Below, one piece after another: positions 9,020 through 16,424 of a DNA stretch of 64,000 nt. The notes beneath the pieces were generated by a model that did no database searches, was not told the origin of the DNA, and was given only the letters and a program-made list of their open reading frames with translations. Within the stretch, counting starts at the first letter, position 1. The number at the start of each line of letters is the position of its first letter. The DNA comes from Nocardia farcinica (GTDB taxonomy: Bacteria; Actinomycetota; Actinomycetes; Mycobacteriales; Mycobacteriaceae): NCBI RefSeq assembly GCF_001182745.1, contig NZ_LN868938.1, positions 1,860,001 to 1,924,000 of the forward strand. The letters are read 5' to 3'. The position numbers were made by a program, and so were the translations under genes.

Positions 9020-10312
9020 TCAGCTGAGCAGGTCGTCCAGGCTGCCGTGCATGCAGTGCTCGACGACCGGGCGCACGGTCTCGAAGGTGCATTCCTTCGG
9101 GTTGCCCGGGGTGCAGGCGTCACCGAGGACGTGCCGGGTGATCCGGTCGATGTCCTCGTCGTTGCCCTTGATCACCGAGGCGTTCTCGTAGTACTTGGTC
9201 GGGCCCTGGCCCAGCCGGTTCTTCGAGTAGGTGTCCTTGGTGATGTCGGTGAACTTCTCCGGGATGCCCACGTCGCGCAGCAGCCGCACGGCCGCGCCCA
9301 GTGCCGCGTCGGCGGCCTGCACGTCGGTCATGCCGTAGGTGTCCACGCCCATCGCGCCCGCGATCTCGGCGAACTTCTTGTACGCCACCGGCATGTTGAA
9401 CGCCCACACGCGCGGCAGCGCGATCGCGTTGTTCAGGCCGTGGTGGGTGTCGTAGAACGCCGACACCGCGTGCGAGATGGAGTGGATGATGCCGAGGCCG
9501 CCGGAGTTGAACGCCTGCGCCGCGATGTACTGGGCGTACATCATGCCCTCGCGGCCGGACAGCTCGGTCGGGTTCCAGGTGGCGGTGCGCAGGTTCTCCG
9601 CGACCAGCTTGATCGCGTAGAGCGCGTTGCCGATCGACGGGGTGAAGTTCAGCCGCGAGACGAACGGCTCCGAACCGTGCGCGAGCACGTCGAAACCGCA
9701 CTGCGCGGTGTAGTCGGTCGGGCAGTCGAAGTACAGCACCGGGTCGTCGATGGCCAGGGTGGCGACCGAGGCGTCGTCGAAGGCGACGTACTTGTGCGGG
9801 TTGTCGGGATCGGTGGTGGTGTCGGTGATGACGTAGGCCCAGGAGGTCTCCGAGCCGGTGCCCGCGGTGGTCGAGACCGCGATGTGCGGCGGGTTCTTCG
9901 GGTTCTCCGACTTGTTGAAGCCCTCGAACTCGTTGATGTTGCGCCCGTCGTGGGCGATCGAGATGCGCGCGCCCTTACAGGCGTCGTGCGAGGAGCCGCC
10001 GCCGATGGACACGAAGCTGTCGCAGCCGTGCTGCTGGTACAGCGCGACCGCGTCCATCACGTTGTAGTCCTTGGGGTTCGACTCGACCTTGTCGTAGAGC
10101 ACGACCTCGAGCCCGTGGTACTCGAGCGAGCCGACGATCTTGGGCACGATGTCGGTGCCGCGCAGGCCGCTGGTCATCACCAGTACCTTCTTGAAGCCGA
10201 GCTTCAGCGCCTCCGGCCCGATGATCTCGTGCGAGCCGGGGCCCAGCAGCGCCCGCGGGAAGGGGTGGAACTCCTTGATGGGGAATGGCTTGAGCAGCTC
10301 GTCTACCTGCAT
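9020..10312 (-). CDS. mno: NDMA-dependent methanol/formaldehyde oxidoreductase (nicotinoprotein)
   Basis: This 430-residue group III alcohol dehydrogenase matches the MNO/formaldehyde-dismutase type. It shows GGGSSHDACKG, STTAGTGSETSW, a metal-binding histidine segment HSISHAVSAFYDTHHGLNNA and a length close to known MNO proteins. These enzymes hold NAD(H) tightly and pass electrons to an external carrier, which in vivo is mycofactocin. The ATG at 10312 is preceded by GAAAGGAC. The mft genes and mftM nearby fit this dependence. The gcoAB genes between them release formaldehyde from guaiacol, a plausible substrate for oxidation or dismutation here; that link is inferred. Confidence 0.93.
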   Translation of the reverse strand: MQVDELLKPFPIKEFHPFPRALLGPGSHEIIGPEALKLGFKKVLVMTSGLRGTDIVPKIVGSLEYHGLEVVLYDKVESNPKDYNVMDAVALYQQHGCDSFVSIGGGSSHDACKGARISIAHDGRNINEFEGFNKSENPKNPPHIAVSTTAGTGSETSWAYVITDTTTDPDNPHKYVAFDDASVATLAIDDPVLYFDCPTDYTAQCGFDVLAHGSEPFVSRLNFTPSIGNALYAIKLVAENLRTATWNPTELSGREGMMYAQYIAAQAFNSGGLGIIHSISHAVSAFYDTHHGLNNAIALPRVWAFNMPVAYKKFAEIAGAMGVDTYGMTDVQAADAALGAAVRLLRDVGIPEKFTDITKDTYSKNRLGQGPTKYYENASVIKGNDEDIDRITRHVLGDACTPGNPKECTFETVRPVVEHCMHGSLDDLLS

Positions 10313-10539
10313 CGTGCGGTCCTTTCGCCTGATGATCGCGTTCCGGTGATCCGGTGCCAGCGACCGTATGGCGCCCGTCACAGGGGCCGGAAGCGATTCG
10401 GGCCGAAACTGCTCGGATGAAACGCGCAGGGTGTACCGATCGGCGGGACGCGCACTGACCGTTCGGACAGGTGTCGCGGACTACGACGGTTGCGCGCCGC
10501 CGCGGAGACGCGCACCGCACGGGCGGGGCGGGGACGGTC

Positions 10540-11223
10540 TCAACCGTCGAGGCGGTCCAGCAGATCGTCGGCGGCCGCGCGTACCGCGCCGAGGGCGTCG
10601 TGGTGGCCGAGCAGGTGCAGGATCGCCTCGGGGATCAGTCGTTCGGCGTAGTCCGGCGCGGTCCCTTCGTCGGAGCGCATGTTGATCACGCTCTCCACCA
10701 TCCGGAACGGCAGCAGTTCGGCGCCCTCGGCGTGGGCGGCCCGGGCGGCGGCCAGCACCTCGGCGGCGAACCGTTCGTAGTGGCCGCGCAGGTCGTCACG
10801 CTGGCGACGGAAGGCGGCGAAGCGCGCCGAGCGCAGCTCGGGCAACAGGTACAGGGCGCCGAGATTCCACCGCGCCGAACACAATTGGCGCACGTCGAAC
10901 CGGGCCAGCGCGTACAGCCGCACCGCGGGGGCGACAGGTTCGGCCCGCAGCCGTTCGGCCAGGGCGAGCGGGCCGCTGACCGTCTCGGCGAGCAGCGCCT
11001 CGAGGATGTCGTCCTTGGCGGCGAAGTGGTGGTACAGGGAGGCCTGGCGGATGCCGACGGCGTCGGCGACCGCGCGGGTGGAGGTGCTGGCGTAGCCCTG
11101 GGTGGTGAACAGTTCGGCGGCGGCGTCGAGGATCTCCGCGCGTGGGGTGCGGCCCTGGCGGCGCCGCGGCGCGAGACGCGGACGACCGGGTCCGAGGGAG
11201 GTCACCTCCCCATTCTGGCGCAT
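10540..11223 (-). CDS. TetR-family regulator of the urea/guanidine gene cluster
   Basis: This roughly 227-residue TetR repressor has its helix-turn-helix near residues 28-72 (AEILDAAAELFTTQGY and TSTRAVADAVGIRQASLYHHF). The rest is a helical ligand domain with no recognisable specificity. The start is uncertain: ATG at 11223 is used here, and an in-frame GTG at 11205 or an upstream extension is possible. It is divergent from the permease gene that opens the DUF1989/allophanate cluster. A perfect 14-bp palindrome in the intergenic region (11269-11282) is the likely operator. TetR regulators are common neighbours of this gene set. Confidence 0.88.
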   Translation of the reverse strand: MRQNGEVTSLGPGRPRLAPRRRQGRTPRAEILDAAAELFTTQGYASTSTRAVADAVGIRQASLYHHFAAKDDILEALLAETVSGPLALAERLRAEPVAPAVRLYALARFDVRQLCSARWNLGALYLLPELRSARFAAFRRQRDDLRGHYERFAAEVLAAARAAHAEGAELLPFRMVESVINMRSDEGTAPDYAERLIPEAILHLLGHHDALGAVRAAADDLLDRLDG

Positions 11224-11268
11224 CGCCGGCGAGGGCGGCGACGACGGCCCGCGGCGCGTCCGCAATAC

Positions 11269-11282
11269 CTGTCATATGACAG
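11269..11282. promoter_or_regulatory. Perfect palindrome, candidate TetR operator
   Basis: CTGTCATATGACAG is a 14-bp perfect palindrome about 46 bp upstream of the TetR start and 128 bp upstream of the permease start. It is the only strong palindrome in this divergent region outside the TetR reading frame, so it is the best candidate for control of both directions. Confidence 0.6.
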
Positions 11283-11324
11283 AAACATCGGAAATCCAGA
11301 AGTTACCGGGGGCAACGAGACGGA

Positions 11325-11348
11325 GACGTCGCCGTCACCGGCGATGTC
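11325..11348 (+). promoter_or_regulatory. Hairpin in the presumed leader of the permease gene
   Basis: A 10-bp stem (11325-11334 with 11339-11348, one G-U pair) closes a TCAC tetraloop. It lies in the presumed 5' untranslated region of the permease gene, between the candidate operator and the start codon. A guanidine-sensing riboswitch would make sense here, but I do not see the conserved ykkC elements or an ACGR loop, so no riboswitch is claimed. Confidence 0.35.
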
Positions 11349-11409
11349 ATCGGGGTCGCAAAACTATCAACCGACAGATATTGGCCGCGACGCCGAAGGA
11401 AGCCCGCCC

Positions 11410-12942
11410 ATGGCCACCACTCTCACACCCCCGTCGGACACCACCGACAGCACCGACAGCACCGACCTGCAACGGTTCGGTTATCAGCCCGTCCTGCACC
11501 GCAAGCTCGGCCGATACGCCTCCTTCGCGGCCGGGTTCTCGTTCGTCTCCATCCTCACCACGATCTTCCAGTTCTTCGGTTTCGGCTACGGATTCGGCGG
11601 CGCGGCCTTCTTCTGGACCTGGCCCGTCGTGTTCGCCGGGCAGCTGCTGGTGGCCTTGAACTTCGCGGAACTGGCTGCCCGGTATCCGATTTCGGGCTGC
11701 ATCTACCAGTGGTCGCGGCGCCTGGCCGGGGAGACGATCGGCTGGTTCGCGGGCTGGATGATGATCATCGCCCAGATCGTCACCGCGGCCGCCGCCGCCA
11801 TCGCACTACAGGTGGTGCTGCCCTCGATCTGGAGCGGGTTCCAGATCATCGGCGAGGACGCCGCGCTCACCTCGCCGTCGGGCGCGATGAACGCCGTGCT
11901 GCTGGGCAGTGTGCTGCTGATCGTCACCACCCTGGTCAACGTCGTCGGCATCGAGTGGATGTCGCGCCTGAACACCATCGGGGTGACGATCGAGATCGTC
12001 GGGGTGCTCGCCGTCATCGGCGTGTTCTTCACCCACGTCGAGCGCGGCCCCGGCGTGGTGCTCGACACCACCGCCGCCGCGCCCGGCCCGTACTGGGCGG
12101 CGTTCCTGGTGTCCGGTCTGATGGCCGCCTATGTGATGGTCGGATTCGATTCCGCGGGTGAGCTTTCCGAGGAGACCAAGAACCCGCGCCGGGTCGCGCC
12201 GCGCACGATTCTGACGGCGCTGAGCGTGTCCGCGCTCGGCGGCGGGCTGATGCTGCTGGGGGCGCTGATGGCCGCGCCGAGCCTGACCGACGGCATGCTG
12301 GCCGCCGACGGACTGGCCTACGTGATCTCCGCCAAGCTCGACAGCCCCGCGGGCGCCCTGCTGCTCGGCTGCGTGGCCGTGGCGATCCTGGTGTGCACGT
12401 TGGCGATTCAGACCGCGGGCTCACGGCTGATGTTCTCGATGGCCCGCGACGGCAAACTGCCGTTCGCCGCGCAGCTGGCGGCGGTGCATCCGCGCTTCGG
12501 CACACCGGTGCTGCCCGCGGTGGTGATCGGCGTCCTCGGGATCACGCTGCTGCTGGTGAATCTCGGCAACGCGGCGATCTTCTCGACGCTGGCCAGCGTC
12601 TGCATCGTCACGCTGTATGTCGCCTACCTGCTGGTGACCGTCCCGCTGCTGGTGCGGCGCCTGCGTGGCTGGCCGGCGGACGAGACCGCGCCGGCGGGGC
12701 TGTTCCGGCTGGGCCGCTTCGGCATTCCGGTCAACCTGCTCGCGGTGGTGTGGGGGCTGGCGATGGTGGTGAACCTGGCCTGGCCGCGACCGGAGGTCTA
12801 CACCCCCGAGGGCGGCGGCTGGTGGATGCTCTGGTCCGCGCCGCTGTTCCTGGCCGCGACCGTGGGCGTCGGCATCGCCGTGCAGCGCCTGGTGACCATG
12901 AGCGCCGGACGCCGCGCCGTGCCCGCCGTCGCCCCCGCCTGA
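11410..12942 (+). CDS. APC-family permease, urea/guanidine-cluster type
   Basis: This 510-residue amino acid-polyamine-organocation transporter has about 12 hydrophobic helices and a soluble N-terminus of roughly 35 residues rich in Thr, Ser and Asp (a DSTDSTD run). The loop motif DSAGELSEETKNPRRVAPR is the typical APC signature. Homologues sit at the head of clusters with DUF1989 proteins and allophanate hydrolase, where they are thought to import urea, guanidine or a related nitrogen compound. The ATG at 11410 is followed by the first obviously transporter-like sequence. The first DUF1989 gene follows after 70 nt containing small repeated hairpins. Confidence 0.88.
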   Translation: MATTLTPPSDTTDSTDSTDLQRFGYQPVLHRKLGRYASFAAGFSFVSILTTIFQFFGFGYGFGGAAFFWTWPVVFAGQLLVALNFAELAARYPISGCIYQWSRRLAGETIGWFAGWMMIIAQIVTAAAAAIALQVVLPSIWSGFQIIGEDAALTSPSGAMNAVLLGSVLLIVTTLVNVVGIEWMSRLNTIGVTIEIVGVLAVIGVFFTHVERGPGVVLDTTAAAPGPYWAAFLVSGLMAAYVMVGFDSAGELSEETKNPRRVAPRTILTALSVSALGGGLMLLGALMAAPSLTDGMLAADGLAYVISAKLDSPAGALLLGCVAVAILVCTLAIQTAGSRLMFSMARDGKLPFAAQLAAVHPRFGTPVLPAVVIGVLGITLLLVNLGNAAIFSTLASVCIVTLYVAYLLVTVPLLVRRLRGWPADETAPAGLFRLGRFGIPVNLLAVVWGLAMVVNLAWPRPEVYTPEGGGWWMLWSAPLFLAATVGVGIAVQRLVTMSAGRRAVPAVAPA

Positions 12943-12961
12943 CCCCGCCCATCCGACCCGT

Positions 12962-12998
12962 CGAGTCGGGCTCGCCGAGTCGGGCTCGTCGAGTCGAG
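12962..12998 (+). repeat. Short tandem repeat of CGAGTCGGGCTCG
   Basis: The 13-mer CGAGTCGGGCTCG occurs at 12962-12974 and 12976-12988, and a shorter CGAGTCGAG follows at 12990-12998. Each copy is itself a small hairpin (CGAG/CTCG). The array lies between the permease stop and the ribosome binding site of the DUF1989 gene. It may be a spacer structure affecting mRNA stability or a protein-binding array. Confidence 0.6.
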
Positions 12999-13012
12999 AA
13001 GAAGGACTTTCG

Positions 13013-13759
13013 ATGACCGCATCCACCACGCTGGCCAGGGCGCACGCCCGTGCCCAGGAGGCCGCCGCCACCGTCGCCACCCCGGACCTGCCCGCCGACG
13101 TGCCCGCCGAGGCGATCACCTTCGCGCGGCGGATTCCGCCGGGTGGCTACGCGAACGTCGTGCTCGGCCGGGGCACCCGGGTGCGCCTGGCCGATCCCGC
13201 CGGCAACGCGTGCGCGCACCTGTTGCTGCTGCGGGCCGAGGCGCCGTGGGAGCGGCTGAACGTCGCCGACACGGTGAAGGTGCCCTGGCAGGCCTACCTG
13301 GGCCAGGGCCACCCGCTGCTGTCGGACCAGGGCCGCCTGCTCGCCACCGTGCTCGCCGACGGGTCCGGCCACCACGACGCGCTGTGCGGGCCGGGCCCCG
13401 CGGCACGGGCGGGGCTGCGGCTGGCGGCGGCCAAGCACGGACTCGGCCCCCGCGACGTCGGCCCGAGCCTGTCGTTCTTCCGCGGCGTGCGGGTCGCGGC
13501 CGACGGCGCGCTGACGCCCACCGGCGGCGCAGGCGCGGGCGCGGCGGTGGACCTGCTGATCCATCTGCCGGTCACGCTGCTGGTCGTCGATGCCGAGCAT
13601 CCGCTCGACCCGGCCCCCGTCACCGATCTCGACGTCGTCGCCTGGGCCGCACCCGAACTGCTCGCCGAAAACCACAGCGACGAACCGGAATACCGCCGCG
13701 CCCGCCACAACACCGAGGAGGCGTGGCGGGCCGCCCGTTCGAAGGAGAACCAGCGATGA
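13013..13759 (+). CDS. DUF1989 urea-carboxylase-associated protein 1 / carboxyguanidine deiminase subunit
   Basis: This 248-residue protein belongs to the DUF1989 (urea carboxylase-associated, UAAP1) family. Typical features are RIPPGGYANVVLGRG near residue 40, the DPAGNACAHLLLLRA segment and GHHDALCGPGP. In recently described bacteria, paired DUF1989 proteins form carboxyguanidine deiminase, which converts carboxyguanidine towards allophanate. The ATG at 13013 has AGAAGAAGGAC upstream. The stop overlaps the start of the second DUF1989 gene (ATGA, 13756-13759), as expected for two subunits of one enzyme. Whether the substrate is guanidine or another compound cannot be decided here. Confidence 0.85.
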   Translation: MTASTTLARAHARAQEAAATVATPDLPADVPAEAITFARRIPPGGYANVVLGRGTRVRLADPAGNACAHLLLLRAEAPWERLNVADTVKVPWQAYLGQGHPLLSDQGRLLATVLADGSGHHDALCGPGPAARAGLRLAAAKHGLGPRDVGPSLSFFRGVRVAADGALTPTGGAGAGAAVDLLIHLPVTLLVVDAEHPLDPAPVTDLDVVAWAAPELLAENHSDEPEYRRARHNTEEAWRAARSKENQR

Positions 13760-14373
13760 GCACCCGCGCGCGCACCGTCGTGCTGGACGAGACCGTGCCC
13801 GCCCGCGCCCCCTGGTCGGCGGTGGTGGCGGCGGGCGATCAGCTCGAGATCATCGATCTGCACGGCAACCAGGCCGTGGACTGCCTGCTCTACGCCGCCG
13901 CCGACCACAGCGACCGCTACAGCGCCCAGGCCACCGTCGCCGCGCAGCGCAACATCTTCCTGACCACCGGCAGCGTGCTGCGCACCGACAACGGCACCGC
14001 GCTGATGACCGTCGTCGCCGACGACGTGGGCAACCACGACACCGTCGCGGGCGCCTGCTCCCAGGAATCCAACACCCTGCGCTACGGCCACCACACCCGC
14101 GACCAGCACGCCTGCGTGGAGAACTTCCTCACCGCGGCGATGGCGTGGGGGCTGGGCAAGCGCGATCTGGTGTCGAACATCAACTGGTTCATGAACGTGC
14201 CGGTGGAGCCCGACGGCACGCTCGGCATCGTCGACGGCCGATCGGCGCCGGGCAAGAAGGTCGTGCTGCGCGCCGAGATCGACACCCTCGTGCTGGTGTC
14301 CAACTGCCCGCAGATCAACAACCCCTGCAACGGCTTCGACCCGACGCCGGTGCGGATGGTCGTCACGCGCTGA
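13756..14373 (+). CDS. DUF1989 urea-carboxylase-associated protein 2 / carboxyguanidine deiminase subunit
   Basis: This 205-residue protein is the second DUF1989 (UAAP2) subunit. Conserved stretches include IIDLHGNQAVDCLLYAA, GNHDTVAGACSQESNTLRYG and SNINWFMNVPVEPDG. The Cys and His residues in these runs are probable metal or catalytic ligands of the family. It overlaps the first subunit by 4 nt and is followed after 29 nt, with a GGAGGT ribosome binding site, by the carboxylase gene. Together the pair probably deiminates a carboxylated guanidine to allophanate, which the downstream hydrolase degrades. Confidence 0.87.
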   Translation: MSTRARTVVLDETVPARAPWSAVVAAGDQLEIIDLHGNQAVDCLLYAAADHSDRYSAQATVAAQRNIFLTTGSVLRTDNGTALMTVVADDVGNHDTVAGACSQESNTLRYGHHTRDQHACVENFLTAAMAWGLGKRDLVSNINWFMNVPVEPDGTLGIVDGRSAPGKKVVLRAEIDTLVLVSNCPQINNPCNGFDPTPVRMVVTR

Positions 14374-14402
14374 CCGCGCACCGCTCGAACGGAGGTACCC
14401 CG

Positions 14403-16424
14403 ATGAACCCTGGCACCGTCCTCGCTCCGGCCCCGGCCGTCCATCCCGCTCCCACCCCGCGGTGCGAGGTGGTGCGCCCCGGCATGCTGACCACCGTGCA
14501 GGACTGGCCCGGCCGGGTCGGCTACTGGCATGTCGGGGTGCCGCCCTCGGGTCCGATGGACGACCTGTCGTTCCGGCTCGGCAACCGGGCGCTCGGCAAC
14601 GCCGAGGGGGCCGCCGGCCTGGAGTGCACACTCGCCGGGCCCGCACTGCGGTTCCCGGTGGCGACCCGGGTCTGCGTCACCGGCGCACCCGCCGACGTGC
14701 GCGTCGACGGGGTGCCGGTGCCGCAGTGGCGGCCGGTGGTGGTGCCCGCGGGCGGCGTGCTCGACGTGGGCGCGGTGCGCGGGCCGGGCATGCGGTGCTA
14801 CGTGCTCGTCGCGGGTGGGTTCGCGGTGCGGCCGTATCTGGGCAGCGCGGCCACGTTCACACTCGGCGGATTCGGGGGCGGCACCGGCGCGGCCGTGCGA
14901 GCCGGTGACCTGCTGGATCTGACTCCCGACCACGGCCGCCCTGGCACCGCCGTCCCGACCGAGGCACGGCCGGCGTTCACCCGCCGGTGGGAGCTGGCGG
15001 TCACCGAGGGGCCACACGGTGCGCCGGAGTTCTTCACCCGCGCCGACATCGACACGATCCTGAGCACCGACTACGAGGTGCACTTCAACTCCGACCGCAC
15101 CGGCGTGCGGTTGATCGGACCCAGACCGCGCTGGGCCCGCGCCGACGGCGGCGAGGCGGGCCTGCACCCGTCGAACATCCACGACACCGCGTATTCGATC
15201 GGCGCGCTGGACTTCACCGGCGACACCCCGATCCTGCTCGGGCCGGACGGGCCGAGCCTGGGCGGCTTCGTCTGCCCGGTCACCGTGGTCGCCGCCGAGC
15301 GCTGGAAGCTCGGCCAGCTGTGCCCCGGCGACCTGGTCCGGTTCGTCCCGGTGCGGGCGGAGCGGGCCGCCGCCCTGCGCGAGCTGGGTCCGGCCCGGCG
15401 GGCGGCCTGGCCGGTGGTGCTCTCCGACGGCGGCGACGGCGACGACGGGGTGCTGGGCAGGGCCGACGGCGACGAGCACACCCGCGTCACCTACCGCCGC
15501 GCGGGCGACGACGGCGTGCTCGTCGAGTACGGCGAGATGACCCTCGATCTGGGCCTGCGGGCCCGCGTGCACGCCCTGCACCAGCATCTGCTCGCGCGCG
15601 CCGAACCCGGCATCACCGAACTCACCCCGGGGGTGCGGTCGCTGCAGGTGCGTACCGACCCGGACCGGCTGCCGACCCCGAAACTGCTGGACCTGCTGAC
15701 CGAGGCGGAGGCCGCCCTGCCCGCCGCCGACGACCTGGTGGTGCCCAGCCGCACCGTGCACCTGCCGTTGTCCTGGGACGACCCGGCGACCCGTGAGGCC
15801 ATCACCCGCTACATGCACGGCGTGCGCGCGGACGCGCCGTGGTGCCCGTGGAACATCGAGTTCATCCGCCGGATGAACGGTTTGTCCTCGGTGCGCGAGG
15901 TGTTCGACACCGTGTTCGCCGCCGAATATCTCGTGCTCGGGCTGGGCGATGTGTATCTGGGCGCGCCGGTGGCGACGCCGACCGATCCGCGGCACCGGCT
16001 GGTCACCACCAAATACAACCCGGCCCGCACCTGGACGCCGCAGAACGCGGTCGGTATCGGCGGCGCCTACCTGTGCATCTACGGCATGGAGGGGCCCGGT
16101 GGCTACCAGTTCGTCGGCCGCACCACCCAGGTCTGGAACCACCGCGGCACCGACGGGGCGGACCCGTGGCTGTTGCGCTGGTTCGACCGGATCCGCTGGT
16201 ATCCGGTGTCGGCGGAGGAACTGCTCGACCTGCGCGCCGACGTCGCCGCCGGGCGCGGGCGGCTGCACGCCGAGGACGGCGAGTTCCGGCTGGCCGACTA
16301 CCGGCGGTTCCTCGCCGAGAACGCCGAGTCCATCGCGGAGTTCCGTGCGAACCAAGCGAAAGCCTTTGCCGCCGAGCGCCGTTCGTGGCACTCGTCGGGT
16401 GAGTTGACGGGAGACCAGCAGTGA
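14403..16424 (+). CDS. Urea/guanidine carboxylase carboxyltransferase domains only (AHS2-AHS1), no BC or BCCP
   Basis: This 673-residue protein equals only the carboxyltransferase part of a urea or guanidine carboxylase. Residues about 20-320 are the AHS2 (KipA-like) domain, starting VVRPGMLTTVQDWPGRVGY with GVPPSGPMDDLSFRLGNRALGN. Residues about 355-640 are the AHS1 (KipI-like) domain, with DDGVLVEYGEMTLDLGLRAR and WCPWNIEFIRRMNGL. A full enzyme of about 1200 residues also needs an N-terminal biotin carboxylase and a C-terminal biotin carrier. Both are missing, and neither is encoded nearby. The strong GGAGGT ribosome binding site argues against a lost 5' end. The start of the next gene overlaps its stop. 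It may use a biotin carboxylase/carrier encoded elsewhere, or act as an oxoprolinase-like hydrolase. Confidence 0.87.
   Translation: MNPGTVLAPAPAVHPAPTPRCEVVRPGMLTTVQDWPGRVGYWHVGVPPSGPMDDLSFRLGNRALGNAEGAAGLECTLAGPALRFPVATRVCVTGAPADVRVDGVPVPQWRPVVVPAGGVLDVGAVRGPGMRCYVLVAGGFAVRPYLGSAATFTLGGFGGGTGAAVRAGDLLDLTPDHGRPGTAVPTEARPAFTRRWELAVTEGPHGAPEFFTRADIDTILSTDYEVHFNSDRTGVRLIGPRPRWARADGGEAGLHPSNIHDTAYSIGALDFTGDTPILLGPDGPSLGGFVCPVTVVAAERWKLGQLCPGDLVRFVPVRAERAAALRELGPARRAAWPVVLSDGGDGDDGVLGRADGDEHTRVTYRRAGDDGVLVEYGEMTLDLGLRARVHALHQHLLARAEPGITELTPGVRSLQVRTDPDRLPTPKLLDLLTEAEAALPAADDLVVPSRTVHLPLSWDDPATREAITRYMHGVRADAPWCPWNIEFIRRMNGLSSVREVFDTVFAAEYLVLGLGDVYLGAPVATPTDPRHRLVTTKYNPARTWTPQNAVGIGGAYLCIYGMEGPGGYQFVGRTTQVWNHRGTDGADPWLLRWFDRIRWYPVSAEELLDLRADVAAGRGRLHAEDGEFRLADYRRFLAENAESIAEFRANQAKAFAAERRSWHSSGELTGDQQ

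Noticed and set aside
6596..10420. A very long open frame on the + strand opposite the VWA, MoxR and mno genes
   Set aside because: It has no conserved motif and is antisense to three well-recognised proteins. Long antisense frames are normal in very GC-rich DNA because stop codons are rare.
11196..11210. GGGAGGTCACCTCCC palindrome as a TetR operator
   Set aside because: It lies inside the likely TetR coding sequence. The intergenic CTGTCATATGACAG is better placed. It could matter only if the TetR starts further downstream.
11283..11409. Guanidine riboswitch before the permease gene
   Set aside because: A hairpin exists, but the conserved ykkC-type sequence blocks and the ACGR loops of the mini form are not visible.
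14373..14403. Missing biotin carboxylase hidden in a frameshift upstream of the carboxyltransferase gene
   Set aside because: Only 29 nt separate the genes, and the upstream sequence is fully accounted for by DUF1989 genes, so there is no room for a carboxylase domain.
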